Shown here piece by piece: positions 7,930-16,861 of a DNA stretch of 64,000 bases; position 1 is the stretch's first letter, and each line of letters begins with the position of its first letter. The notes below the pieces were generated by a model. That model was not told where the DNA came from. It worked only from the letters and a program-made list of their open reading frames with translations, and made no database searches. The DNA is from JAFGXF01 sp963732595 (GTDB lineage: Bacteria; Chloroflexota; Anaerolineae; Anaerolineales; Anaerolineaceae), in contig CAVSZZ010000002.1 of assembly GCA_963732595.1 (NCBI GenBank), positions 248,001 to 312,000 on the forward strand. Direction: 5' to 3'. The position numbers and the translations under genes are program-made.

Positions 7930-8841
7930 TTATTCGCGTGTGTACGGTTTCAGGATCGCAGATGGACCGGAGACATTACGCCCCGCGATCACCAGGGCGA
8001 TGATGGTAACGATATAGGGCAGTGCCAGGAATACCTCATAAGGCAAATCCATACCCGTGGCCTGCAGTCGCAATTGAAGTGCATAGACAGCCCCAAAGAG
8101 CAGCGAACCCCACATCACTTTTACCGGATGCCAGTTCCCAAAGATGATCAGTGCGATGCAGACCCAGCCGCGACCGGCGATGATGCCATAAATGAATGTT
8201 CCGGATTGAGCCAGAGAAATAAAGGAACCCGCCACAGCCATCAGTGCGCCGCCTATCACCAGTGCGATGGTGCGTGTCCGGTACACATCAATTCCGGCTG
8301 CATCCGCCGCTTCAGGATTCTCACCAACAGCGCGCATCTGAAGCCCAAAATTCGTCCTGAAAAGGATCCACCAGACCAAAGGGATCAATGCAAATGCAAT
8401 ATAGGTCAACATGTATTGGTCGAAAATCGGGCCAAGAAATCGGATGTTTCCAAAGGGGGATACTTTCTGAAAGGGCGCGATGGTTGGATTTACTGTCGCG
8501 TCCCCATAGATCAATACAAATACAAACAAGGCAAATCCGGTCAATAAAAGGGTGATCCCAAGCCCCGATACATGCTGATTTAATCCGAGCCTGACGGACA
8601 ACAAAGCCATCAGTAAACCAGCCAGCGTTCCAGCTAAAAGGGCCATAAGGACGCCCAGCCAGAGATTTCCGGATTTATCACCGATAACAAATCCGACGAA
8701 ACAACCCAGGAACATGGTCCCCTCAATTCCCAGATTCAGGATGCCGGCCCGTTCACAAAACAACTCCCCCAGCGTACCAAATATCAGTGGCGTAGCAATC
8801 CTCAGTGTGGCAGCGATAGCACCAACAATAAATACTTCCAT
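7930..8841 (-). CDS. Nucleoside/nucleobase ABC transporter permease 2 (NupQ/YufQ type)
   Basis: A 303-residue polytopic inner-membrane protein with about eight hydrophobic segments. The N-terminal motif IFGTLGELFCERAGILNLGIEGTM is the signature of the second permease of BMP-dependent importers (YufQ/NupQ, related to RbsC and LivH). GENPEAADAAGIDV in the cytoplasmic loop is the ATPase-contact region. Its ATG overlaps the TGA of the preceding permease (TGATG), so translation is coupled. It works with the 8841-9893 permease, the double ATPase and the BMP lipoprotein. The substrate class is nucleosides or purine-like bases by family. Confidence 0.9.
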   Translation of the reverse strand: MEVFIVGAIAATLRIATPLIFGTLGELFCERAGILNLGIEGTMFLGCFVGFVIGDKSGNLWLGVLMALLAGTLAGLLMALLSVRLGLNQHVSGLGITLLLTGFALFVFVLIYGDATVNPTIAPFQKVSPFGNIRFLGPIFDQYMLTYIAFALIPLVWWILFRTNFGLQMRAVGENPEAADAAGIDVYRTRTIALVIGGALMAVAGSFISLAQSGTFIYGIIAGRGWVCIALIIFGNWHPVKVMWGSLLFGAVYALQLRLQATGMDLPYEVFLALPYIVTIIALVIAGRNVSGPSAILKPYTRE

Positions 8842-9893
8842 CAGACCCTCTTGATATTATAGTTTCTCAATAACAGCATGCTCAATGTAACGAGCAACAG
8901 CGTTGATTGAACGACATCACCCAGATAGATCGGGACACCCAGTGCCCGGCTGACTGTCTGGGCGCCCGTATCGATCAAGCCGATAAAGAGTGCAGCTATT
9001 CCTGAACCGATCGGATTGATCCCACCCAGGGTCGCCACGATGATGCCTGTGTATCCAAGCCCCGATGAAATCGCTTCGATCAGGTGAAAATGGATCCCGG
9101 CTACTTCACCCACTCCTGCCAAACCGGCAATTCCACCGCTTAACAACGCAGCAATGAACATCGTGCGGGTCACTTTTACACCGGCAAATCCGGCTGCATC
9201 TTTCCCAAGCCCGATCGCACGCATACGAAGACCGAATGCGGTTTGGGTCAGTAAATACCAGACAAGGATCACGACGATGACAGCCAGGATAAAACCGATA
9301 TGAAGCCGTGAGCGTGGAAGGATCGTTGGAAATACGGCGCTGGCAGCAATGGTGGGGGATTGCGGCCAACCGGAAACGGGATCTCGCCATACACCGTTCA
9401 GCAGGAAGCTGATGAAGAAAAGTATGATCGTGTTCATCAGCAAGGTAGTCACCACCTCATCCACCGCATGCTTGACCTTCAGGTAAGCGGGCAGCAATGC
9501 CCAACTCACACCTGCAAGGAATCCGCCCAGGATCATGCATGGGATGGCGATATAAGGCGGTAATTTATCAGCAGCCATGCCAATCCCCGCGGCGGCAATA
9601 GCCCCGGCCAGCAATTGTCCCTCAGCACCGATATTCCAGTATCCGGCGCTGAATGCTACCGTGACCGCGATACCCGTCATAATGATCGGCGTGCTCTTAA
9701 CGAGGACTTCAATGGCGCTCACCTTGTTGGAAAGTGGAGCAATCAGAAATTGATAGTAGGCCTCAAATGGATTGGCCCCAGCAATAATCACGAATATCGC
9801 TGTGATGAGAAATGTCGCCACGATGGCAATAATCGGTATCAGTGGTCCGAACCAAATGGGTGCCGGTTCTTTAACCAGGGTGAACTTCCTCAT
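8841..9893 (-). CDS. Nucleoside/nucleobase ABC transporter permease 1 (NupP/YufP type)
   Basis: A 350-residue membrane protein with 8-10 hydrophobic segments. Characteristic segments are STPIIMTGIAVTVAFSAGYW, NIGAEGQLLAGAIAAAGIG and the loop RMRAIGLGKDAAGFAGVKV, which contacts the ATPase. It pairs with the second permease to form the channel of a BMP-family importer. It starts 4 nt after the ATPase stop and overlaps the next gene by one base, so the four transporter genes form one operon. Substrate specificity cannot be read from the sequence. Confidence 0.9.
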   Translation of the reverse strand: MRKFTLVKEPAPIWFGPLIPIIAIVATFLITAIFVIIAGANPFEAYYQFLIAPLSNKVSAIEVLVKSTPIIMTGIAVTVAFSAGYWNIGAEGQLLAGAIAAAGIGMAADKLPPYIAIPCMILGGFLAGVSWALLPAYLKVKHAVDEVVTTLLMNTIILFFISFLLNGVWRDPVSGWPQSPTIAASAVFPTILPRSRLHIGFILAVIVVILVWYLLTQTAFGLRMRAIGLGKDAAGFAGVKVTRTMFIAALLSGGIAGLAGVGEVAGIHFHLIEAISSGLGYTGIIVATLGGINPIGSGIAALFIGLIDTGAQTVSRALGVPIYLGDVVQSTLLLVTLSMLLLRNYNIKRV

Positions 9894-9897
9894 AGAT

Positions 9898-11385
9898 CTA
9901 TCTCCATGCTCCAGACATCATTAAACCCAGATCGTTGAGATTAGCTTTAGCAGCAGGCAAGGTATTTACGATGCGTCCCTCATAGATTACAGATATCGTA
10001 TCGGAGAGTGCCAGAATCTCATCCAGGTCTTCCGAGATCAGAAGTACGGCAGCACCTCGATTGCGTTGTTCCAGCAACTTGCTGCGCACGTACTCCGTCG
10101 CGCCCACATCCAAACCCCGGGTGGGTTGGGAAGCAATGACAACTTTGGGCTCCGAGGCAAGTGCGCGTGCCAGGAGCACTTTTTGCATATTGCCACCCGA
10201 TAGCTTCCGGGCATGATCCGAGGGGGCGGCTTTGATCTGATATTCCTTGATCAATTTTTCAGCGTAATTAACGATATTTTTCTTATCCAATCGCCCTGAT
10301 TTAACAAAGCGGTCCAAATTCTCCAGCGCCAGGTTTTCGGCCACCGAAAGTTCACCCACCAGGCCGCTGTGCCGGTCCTCCGGTATGCGCCCCACGCCTG
10401 AAGCAGCAATCCTGCCCGGATCGGCATTTGTCAGGTCCTTTCCGTTCATCACCACACTTCCGCCATGCGCCTTAATGGTTCCTGCCAGAACCTGGGAGAG
10501 TTCAGATTGCCCATTTCCCGATACACCTGCCAGGCCCAGGATCTCCCCGCTTTTGACACTCAAACTGACACCTTTCAGGGCAGGTAATCCCTTTTTGTCC
10601 CTGATCTCCAGATTATCAATTTTTAAAAGGGTGTCACCCTTGGGTTTTTCACTTTGTTTTTTAACACCAAAAGACTCCCGGCCAACCATCATCATTGCCA
10701 ATTTCTTGGGGGAGGTATCACAGATCGGAACGGTTCCGATCATTAATCCGTCTCGCAACACAGAGACACCGGCACAGATAGCCATGACTTCATTCAGTTT
10801 GTGACTGATGAAAATGATCGTCATGCCATCCTGTCGTAAACGTTCAAGTGTCTTAAACAATAGATCCACTTCCTGGGGAACCAGGACGGCTGTGGGTTCA
10901 TCCAGGATCAGGATGCGGGCATTTCGATACAAGGATTTCAGGATCTCCACCCGTTGACGTTCGCCAACAGAGAGGTAGCGAACCAAAGCGGCAGGGTTCA
11001 CTTCCACACCCAGCCTTTCTGAAGCTTCACCGACTTCACGAATGATATCCTTCGGTTCCACCCTGAATCCACGTTTGTATCCCATGACGATATTCTCTGC
11101 CACGGTAAGGGTAGGCACAAGCGTGAAATGCTGCGTCACCATGCCAATGCCATGATGGATGGCATCCTTGGGTGACTGGATCTGGACTTCCTTGTCCTTG
11201 AGGATGATCCGGCCGCTGTCAGCCCGGTACAATCCATAGAGGATGCGCATCAGGGTGGTTTTACCGGCGCCGTTCTCTCCCAGCAATGCCCGAATTTCGC
11301 CCTCGTCAACGGAAAAATCGATTTTATTGTTGGCGATCACGTGTCCAAATTGCTTGGTGATGCCTATCATTTCCAGTATTGGCAT
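9898..11385 (-). CDS. Double-domain ABC transporter ATPase (NupO/YufO type)
   Basis: A 495-residue protein with two ATP-binding cassettes. Domain 1 has Walker A GENGAGKTTLMRIL, signature LSVGERQRVEIL and Walker B ILILDEPTAVL. Domain 2 has a degenerate Walker A (GVSGNGQSELSQVL, without Lys), signature LSGGNMQKVLLARAL and Walker B VVIASQPTRGLD. This asymmetry is normal for the RbsA/MglA/YufO type, in which the first site carries hydrolysis. It energises import by the two permeases downstream. A hairpin at 11407-11434 separates it from the binding-protein gene and may lower its expression relative to that gene. Confidence 0.93.
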   Translation of the reverse strand: MPILEMIGITKQFGHVIANNKIDFSVDEGEIRALLGENGAGKTTLMRILYGLYRADSGRIILKDKEVQIQSPKDAIHHGIGMVTQHFTLVPTLTVAENIVMGYKRGFRVEPKDIIREVGEASERLGVEVNPAALVRYLSVGERQRVEILKSLYRNARILILDEPTAVLVPQEVDLLFKTLERLRQDGMTIIFISHKLNEVMAICAGVSVLRDGLMIGTVPICDTSPKKLAMMMVGRESFGVKKQSEKPKGDTLLKIDNLEIRDKKGLPALKGVSLSVKSGEILGLAGVSGNGQSELSQVLAGTIKAHGGSVVMNGKDLTNADPGRIAASGVGRIPEDRHSGLVGELSVAENLALENLDRFVKSGRLDKKNIVNYAEKLIKEYQIKAAPSDHARKLSGGNMQKVLLARALASEPKVVIASQPTRGLDVGATEYVRSKLLEQRNRGAAVLLISEDLDEILALSDTISVIYEGRIVNTLPAAKANLNDLGLMMSGAWR

Positions 11386-11406
11386 ACGTCTACCCTATTA
11401 AGAAAT

Positions 11407-11434
11407 AGGTGACGGGGTGGATGCCCCGTCACCT
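11407..11434 (-). other. Intercistronic hairpin in the transporter operon
   Basis: Perfect 11-bp stem (AGGTGACGGGG / CCCCGTCACCT) with a 6-nt loop between the binding-protein and ATPase genes, without a long T-run. Such hairpins often stabilise the upstream mRNA or cause partial termination, so that the binding protein is made in excess. Confidence 0.65.
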
Positions 11435-11448
11435 TATGATGCTACCTG

Positions 11449-12471
11449 TTAGTTGACAGCAGCCGGCTGGGATTCGGAGATGTCGACGCGGAACAAGCCC
11501 GCGCGAATCGCTTCTTCCTTTGCCTTGACCGCAGCGACAAGATCGGCTGGCAGTTGGCTCTCGGTGCTATGGAAAGGAGCCAATGAAGCGCCACCCTTGG
11601 CGAACATGCAGAAATCCTTGAGATCCTGGGAGGTATATGCGCCAGATTCGATCTGGGAAATTAGATATTCAACCGTTGGGGTCAGATTCCAAACTGCACT
11701 GGAGACCACCTTATCAGGAGCCAAATCATTCTGGTCCACCATGTTGCCAAATACCCAGATATCTTTTTCCACGGCGGCTTCGATCACACCCTGGCGTTCG
11801 GCATAAAGGACGTCTGCGCCGCTATCCACAAGGGCAAGAGCCGCTTCCTTGGCAGCAGCCGGATCGAACCAGCTGTTGATGAAAGATACCAGGACTTTTA
11901 CTTCGGGGTTGGTTTCGCGGGCACCGGCAATAAAGGCATTGATCAGGCGGTTAACTTCAGGAACAGGGTAACCACCCACGACACCCACCGTGCCGGTCTC
12001 GGTCAAACCACCGGCCAGCATACCCAAAAGATAGGCAGGTTCATGGATCCAGTTATCAAAAACGGAGAAATTGGGTTCTGCAGGTCCCAAGCCCGATCCG
12101 AACACGAATGCGATTTCAGGGTAATCAACAGCCACACGACGTACGGCTTCTTCATTACCGAATGCATCACCGATGATCAGGTCGTACTTGCCCGAGTCAG
12201 CCAATTCACGCAGGACACGCTCGAGGTCGCCGGAGTACCCAAGATCCTCGGTGAACTCATAGGTGAGCTTGCCTTCATCCTGTGCTTTGTTCATGGCCGT
12301 GTGAATGACGCTATCCCAGGCTTCCACGGTAACCGCTGCGAAAATGCCATAGGCAGCCAGTTTTTCATCAGCTGCCGGTGCGGTGTCAGGCGCAGCGGCT
12401 TTTGGGGCGCAGGAAACCAACATCGATAAAAGCAAGATGCTCAATGTAATTGTTGTTAAAATCTTTTTCAT
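11449..12471 (-). CDS. BMP-family (PnrA-like) lipoprotein substrate-binding protein
   Basis: About 340 residues, the usual size. The start at 12471 is chosen because GGAGG stands just upstream and because it gives a clean lipoprotein signal peptide (MKKILTTITLSILLLSMLVSC) with lipobox LVSC. The mature protein would be anchored outside the membrane. The Basic Membrane Protein fold shows in the EDLGYSGDLERVLRELADSG region, LIIGDAFGNEEAVRRVA, EPAYLLGMLAGGLTETGTVG and YAERQGVIEAAVEKDIWVFGN. Characterised relatives (PnrA/TmpC, NupN, BmpA) bind purine nucleosides. First gene of the ABC importer operon and the strongest hint that the locus handles a nucleoside- or purine-like compound. Confidence 0.92.
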   Translation of the reverse strand: MKKILTTITLSILLLSMLVSCAPKAAAPDTAPAADEKLAAYGIFAAVTVEAWDSVIHTAMNKAQDEGKLTYEFTEDLGYSGDLERVLRELADSGKYDLIIGDAFGNEEAVRRVAVDYPEIAFVFGSGLGPAEPNFSVFDNWIHEPAYLLGMLAGGLTETGTVGVVGGYPVPEVNRLINAFIAGARETNPEVKVLVSFINSWFDPAAAKEAALALVDSGADVLYAERQGVIEAAVEKDIWVFGNMVDQNDLAPDKVVSSAVWNLTPTVEYLISQIESGAYTSQDLKDFCMFAKGGASLAPFHSTESQLPADLVAAVKAKEEAIRAGLFRVDISESQPAAVN

Positions 12472-12519
12472 GATCTTATCCTCCAAGTGTTGATAACGAA
12501 CGACTGTGACCTCGACGCA

Positions 12520-12551
12520 CATCAAATAACTTGATCAGTAATCACCTCCTT
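12520..12551 (-). promoter_or_regulatory. Orphan perfect Shine-Dalgarno ahead of the BMP gene
   Basis: On the minus strand AAGGAGGTGAT (12541-12551), a full match to the 16S tail complement, has no ATG, GTG or TTG within 12 nt downstream. A CTG 6 nt downstream (12538) opens a frame of about 20 codons. That frame ends with TAA at the GGAGG of the BMP gene, so it could be a translationally coupled leader peptide. Speculative. Confidence 0.3.
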
Positions 12552-12649
12552 GTATTCAAGAATCGGTTATCTATCGACAAATGGTAGAAAATAATCAAGA
12601 TCCATTTTCGCCATTGATCGTTTGACTCGCTGTCGAAACTTGTGTCTGA

Positions 12650-13882
12650 TTATTTATTCAGCAGGGCCACCTTATCCTGGTCCACCAATTTTCCGCCACT
12701 GATGACATATTGGGGTGCATCGTGGTAACGGAATGCCTCGACCATTTTCTTCTCTTTCAACACGACCAGGTCTGCCACCCCTCCGACTTCCAGCTTGCGG
12801 TCATTCAGGCCGATTGCTCTAGCTGCCTTGGTGGTCACCATGTCATACAATGTTTCCATGTCTTGATTGGTTGTCATCCAGAGCAAATGAGAATTGATGA
12901 AAGCAACCTCCAGCAGGTTATTCCTGCCGTATGGATAATAGGCATCTGATATATCGTCCTGCCCAAGGCAGACCAATACATTTTCCTCCAACAACTCACG
13001 GACACGTGCATGCAATGGACCGGTATGAGGATCGCTGACAACCGCCATTTCTGCTTTTCTAAGCAGAGCGGCCAATTTTTGAAAATAAGGAGTCGGGTAG
13101 AGGGCCATGGCACGGGCATGGTGTCCGAGTGATCGACCATGCCACCCGCGCTTGATGGTTTCAGTAGCCATCAATTCCAATGACCGCAGGCCTGCATCTC
13201 CGGCATCATCAACCAGCATGGAAACCGGCTTGTCAAATTCTTCTGCCAGGTCATAACAGAACTTCACATGCGCACGGATATCCTCATCGGTGTACTCGAT
13301 CCAAGGGATGCCACCGACCACATCGGCACCCAGCTCCATGGCCTGACGCATCAGGAGATCCGCACCGGGTTCCCGTGCCAGACCATCCTGGGCAAATGCG
13401 ACCACCTGAATATTTAAGATTCCTTTGAACTCTTCACGTGCACGCAGGAGTGCTTTGACACCCTCCAGGCGGGCTTTATTATCGACGTCTGCCAGAGCGC
13501 GGATGTTGATGCAGCCGTATTTAGCTGCTTCCACCAAAGCGCGCCTGACATTCTTGATGATCCATTTTTCGTCGTATTTCTCCTTGACCCTGGCCGCCAG
13601 CTCGATCCCCTTCATGGTCTTGCCCATATTGCTGTCCAAGCCCAGATAGGTTGTCAAAGCTTCCTCATCCATCATCTGGAGGGTGTAGACTTTACATAGA
13701 TGCAAATGTGCGTTCGCAAACGCCTCGGTCACCAGGTTGCCACCCGCATCAATCTCCACAGCAGCGGAAGTTCCAGACTCTCTGGAAATGTTCGTAATCT
13801 TCCCACCTGAAATGCTGATGTCAACCAGATCCGCGCGGTCGCGTAACTTTGCTTGCTTGATTAATAGATCAGGTCCTGCCAT
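12650..13882 (-). CDS. Cytosine-deaminase-like amidohydrolase, paralogue A
   Basis: A 410-residue amidohydrolase-superfamily protein closest in pattern to cytosine deaminase CodA. Visible equivalents are HLHL (H59, H61; metal), VVAFAQDG (Q165), HHARAM (H255) and GQDDISDAYYPYG (D309; metal). The segment matching the CodA motif VHCDE reads MLVDD. The third His ligand is therefore Leu (223) and the catalytic Glu is Asp (226). The same change occurs in paralogue B (16862-18091), so it is a subfamily trait, not an error. Chemistry is probably deamination or ring hydrolysis of a heterocycle but with altered metal binding. It sits between the fused molybdenum hydroxylase and the importer. Confidence 0.8.
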   Translation of the reverse strand: MAGPDLLIKQAKLRDRADLVDISISGGKITNISRESGTSAAVEIDAGGNLVTEAFANAHLHLCKVYTLQMMDEEALTTYLGLDSNMGKTMKGIELAARVKEKYDEKWIIKNVRRALVEAAKYGCINIRALADVDNKARLEGVKALLRAREEFKGILNIQVVAFAQDGLAREPGADLLMRQAMELGADVVGGIPWIEYTDEDIRAHVKFCYDLAEEFDKPVSMLVDDAGDAGLRSLELMATETIKRGWHGRSLGHHARAMALYPTPYFQKLAALLRKAEMAVVSDPHTGPLHARVRELLEENVLVCLGQDDISDAYYPYGRNNLLEVAFINSHLLWMTTNQDMETLYDMVTTKAARAIGLNDRKLEVGGVADLVVLKEKKMVEAFRYHDAPQYVISGGKLVDQDKVALLNK

Positions 13883-13942
13883 ATTACAGTTCCTCCTGGG
13901 TTTATTGAAGCTGTTGTGAATTCTGCATTAAGGCCGGGATAA

Positions 13943-13979
13943 GATTGTTATAACGTATTTGGAAATGGATATAACAATC
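13943..13979. repeat. 10-bp inverted repeat upstream of amidohydrolase A
   Basis: GATTGTTATA (13943-13952) and TATAACAATC (13970-13979) form a perfect inverted repeat with a 17-nt spacer, 60-100 bp before the start at 13882. It could be an operator at an internal promoter. It is AT-rich with no T-run, so it is unlikely to be a terminator. Confidence 0.6.
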
Positions 13980-14050
13980 ATATCGAGTTTGTGTAAGTTT
14001 TACAATGGTAAGACGTAACGAAATAGCCGGATGTTCATCCATACTCGAGA

Positions 14051-16828
14051 TTACCCAATTTTTGCGTCAATTGCAGCTTTCACACGTCGTTTGTCCGCGG
14101 GCAGGTCAAAAATGCGAACCCCGACAGCATCGTAAATAGCGTTCAAAATGGCAGGGGGCGTGGCGAGTTGAGGTGCCTCCGCGAATCCCTTGGCCCCCTG
14201 CGGACCCAGGGGATGGGGCACTTCAACGATCAATGAGACCACCTCGGGTGTCATTTCAGCGAGCGGCATTCTAACCTTATGCAGCGAATCGGTTGTATTC
14301 ACACCCCGCTCGACCAGGAATTGCTCGGATAATGCCATTCCGATCCCCATCATGACGCCGCCATGGATCTGTCCTTCGATGGCTGCCCGGTTGATGATCC
14401 TGCCAACATCGACCGATGCCAGCACTTTTAAGACATTGACTTCTCCACTTTCAGGATCCACTTCAACAATGGCAGCCTGGGTTGTATAGGCATAACAAAA
14501 GTGGGTCGGTTCCGAACGAAATTCCGGGGTTCCCCACTTGGATACATGTTTCTTTTCGAAGATTTGCGCCGATGGAGGGGCCACATATCTCTTTTCCATA
14601 CGGAACTGTGTACCGAGCTCTTTGAGCTCGACGAACTTTCCGCTTTCCTGGTCGACAATTCGATTCCCATCGAACTTCAATTGCCCCGGCTTTACATCGA
14701 TATGATCCGCTGCCCTGTTGAATAATTCTTCCTTAAGAGCCTGACAAGCCATCACCAGGGCATTCCCCGTGAGGAAAGTCTGACGGGAAGCAGTGGTGGA
14801 ACCGGTTTTCGGGGTCACCGAGGTGTCGGGGCCATAAACAGAGATCATTTCAGGAGAAATGCCAAGCTCTCGGGCGGCCATGATGATCAATCCGGTCTGG
14901 CTGCCCTGGCCATATTCATGCTGGCTGTGCCGGATCATCAATCGCCCATCAACGCTCAGGTCAATTGCAGCACCTGAATCCTCGGGGAGGTGATGCCCGA
15001 AGCCGATATTCTTCACAGCACAGGCCACCCCCACCCCGATCTTCTTGTTTGACGATACGGGGATTGGCGTGCGACGCAATTCCTCTTTGACCGCTTGAAT
15101 GGTCTCCTTGATCCCGGCTACACCCGGCTCCAATTCGTGATCGGCAACAGTGACCAGACCATCTGCAAGCGCATTGATCATGCGGAAATCCAATGGATCC
15201 ATTTTTAATGCACGTGCCATGTCATCCATTTGCTGTTCAAGACCGATGGCCACCTGGTTCACACCAAAGCCGCGCATGGCACCTGCCAGCACATTGTTGG
15301 TGTACCAGGATTCCGCATTGACCCTGACCGCCGGGACGAAATAGGGGCCGGCCGCAAAGACCGCGGTATTCTCCAGAACATCCAGTCCCAGAGAGCAATA
15401 TGCACCGGTATCAAGTGTGATTTTGGCTTCGATTGCCAAAAAATGTCCTTCAGCATCTGCCCCGGTCTTGAAATGCATCCAAGCCGGATGTCGTTTCACA
15501 TGCACCCGCAATGATTCTTCACGGCTTAAGGTGATCTTGACCGGCTTGCCTGTTTTCAATGCACCCAAGGCAAGATGTTGGTGGAATATGATATCTTCCT
15601 TGCCGCCAAATGCTCCCCCGGAGATCAAAGCGATCACCCGAATTTTTTCAGGGGGCATGTCGAGGATTTCAGATAATTGGGTCCGGTCATCAAACGCGGA
15701 TTGTGTGGGGTACTTGATGATCACGCCCCCATCTTCGGATGGGTAGGCCAACCCGGATTCCGGTTCCAAGAATCCATGTTCAATGAATGGGGTTGTGTAA
15801 TCGCCTTCCACAACAACGGCGCATTTCGCAAACACCTCATCCACCTTCCCACGCTCAATGGATACCTGGTGTAATCGATTCCCCTTCTCATGGACCCTGG
15901 GCGCATCCGGACGTGCCGCCTCCTCCGGTGAGAAGACACCCGGCAACACTTTGTATTCCACTTTGATTTTTGAGACAGCTTCTGCAGCGACATCGGGGTT
16001 GTCGGCGAAAACGGAAGCAAGAGAATCACCGATGTAGCGAACCTTCTGATCAGCAATCGCCGGCTGGTCCCGGATCACCATGCCACATTGATTTTTTCCT
16101 GGAATATCCCGGGCTGTGATCACCGCTCTGACTCCCGGCAAGGCTTCAGCTTCGCTTGTATCGATGCTGACGATCTCTGCGTGAGGGTGAGCTGCCCAGA
16201 GTACCTTGCCATACAGCATGCCCTCCATGGTCAGATCATCCGCATACTTCAATTGACCGGTGACAACCTCCCTGGCAACATTATCCATGATGGGATGCTG
16301 CGGCTCTGCTGTGGGTGGTATCTGTTCATGCTGGGACTTGCCGTCGCGGCGTTCAGCAGCCAGTTGGATGGCCTTGATGATATTGACATATCCCGTGCAG
16401 CGACACAAATTGCGGTTTTGAGTGAGGTGTTTCTTTATTTCCGCCACATCCGGATTGGGATTGGCATCCAACAAAGCCTTGGCAGACAATATCATGCCGG
16501 CTGTGCAGAACCCACATTGAACGGCACCGGCGTCGATAAAGGCCTGCTGGATCGGGTCAAGCTCACCGCTGGCAGCCAGCCCTTCAATGGTCAGGATATT
16601 CGCACCCTCCAGGCGGATCACTTTAACCAGACAGGAGCGCGTCAATTTTCCATCGATGATGACCGAGCAGACACCGCAGTGCCCATTGGAACAGCCATCC
16701 TTGGTTCCCATGAGACCCAGCTCATCACGCAGGTATCTCAGAAGAGATTGCTTCGCCGGAACCTGGGTTGAGACTGTCGCACCATTGACCTTAAACTCGA
16801 CCGGGATAAGATCCTCTGCCATGTTCAT
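14051..16828 (-). CDS. Molybdenum hydroxylase: 2Fe-2S domain fused to molybdopterin domain
   Basis: About 925 residues. The N-terminal 160 residues carry both 2Fe-2S clusters: plant-type C-x4-C-x2-C-x11-C (CSNGHCGVC...SC) and the helical VQCGFC...LCRC pair. The rest is the Mo-cofactor domain, with GGAFGGKED (Glu at the xanthine-dehydrogenase substrate position), GAMRGFG (conserved Arg) and KGFAEAP (catalytic Glu). No FAD domain, so the layout is that of Desulfovibrio aldehyde oxidoreductase (MOP). The retained Glu and Arg suggest an N-heterocycle. The start at ATG 16828 or 16822 is preferred over an upstream TTG because AAAAGGA lies directly before them. Electron acceptor unknown; FAD may come from the separate subunit at 21133-22023. 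Confidence 0.88.
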   Translation of the reverse strand: MNMAEDLIPVEFKVNGATVSTQVPAKQSLLRYLRDELGLMGTKDGCSNGHCGVCSVIIDGKLTRSCLVKVIRLEGANILTIEGLAASGELDPIQQAFIDAGAVQCGFCTAGMILSAKALLDANPNPDVAEIKKHLTQNRNLCRCTGYVNIIKAIQLAAERRDGKSQHEQIPPTAEPQHPIMDNVAREVVTGQLKYADDLTMEGMLYGKVLWAAHPHAEIVSIDTSEAEALPGVRAVITARDIPGKNQCGMVIRDQPAIADQKVRYIGDSLASVFADNPDVAAEAVSKIKVEYKVLPGVFSPEEAARPDAPRVHEKGNRLHQVSIERGKVDEVFAKCAVVVEGDYTTPFIEHGFLEPESGLAYPSEDGGVIIKYPTQSAFDDRTQLSEILDMPPEKIRVIALISGGAFGGKEDIIFHQHLALGALKTGKPVKITLSREESLRVHVKRHPAWMHFKTGADAEGHFLAIEAKITLDTGAYCSLGLDVLENTAVFAAGPYFVPAVRVNAESWYTNNVLAGAMRGFGVNQVAIGLEQQMDDMARALKMDPLDFRMINALADGLVTVADHELEPGVAGIKETIQAVKEELRRTPIPVSSNKKIGVGVACAVKNIGFGHHLPEDSGAAIDLSVDGRLMIRHSQHEYGQGSQTGLIIMAARELGISPEMISVYGPDTSVTPKTGSTTASRQTFLTGNALVMACQALKEELFNRAADHIDVKPGQLKFDGNRIVDQESGKFVELKELGTQFRMEKRYVAPPSAQIFEKKHVSKWGTPEFRSEPTHFCYAYTTQAAIVEVDPESGEVNVLKVLASVDVGRIINRAAIEGQIHGGVMMGIGMALSEQFLVERGVNTTDSLHKVRMPLAEMTPEVVSLIVEVPHPLGPQGAKGFAEAPQLATPPAILNAIYDAVGVRIFDLPADKRRVKAAIDAKIG

Positions 16829-16861
16829 GATTCCTTTTACCAATTATTAATAATGTATCGT

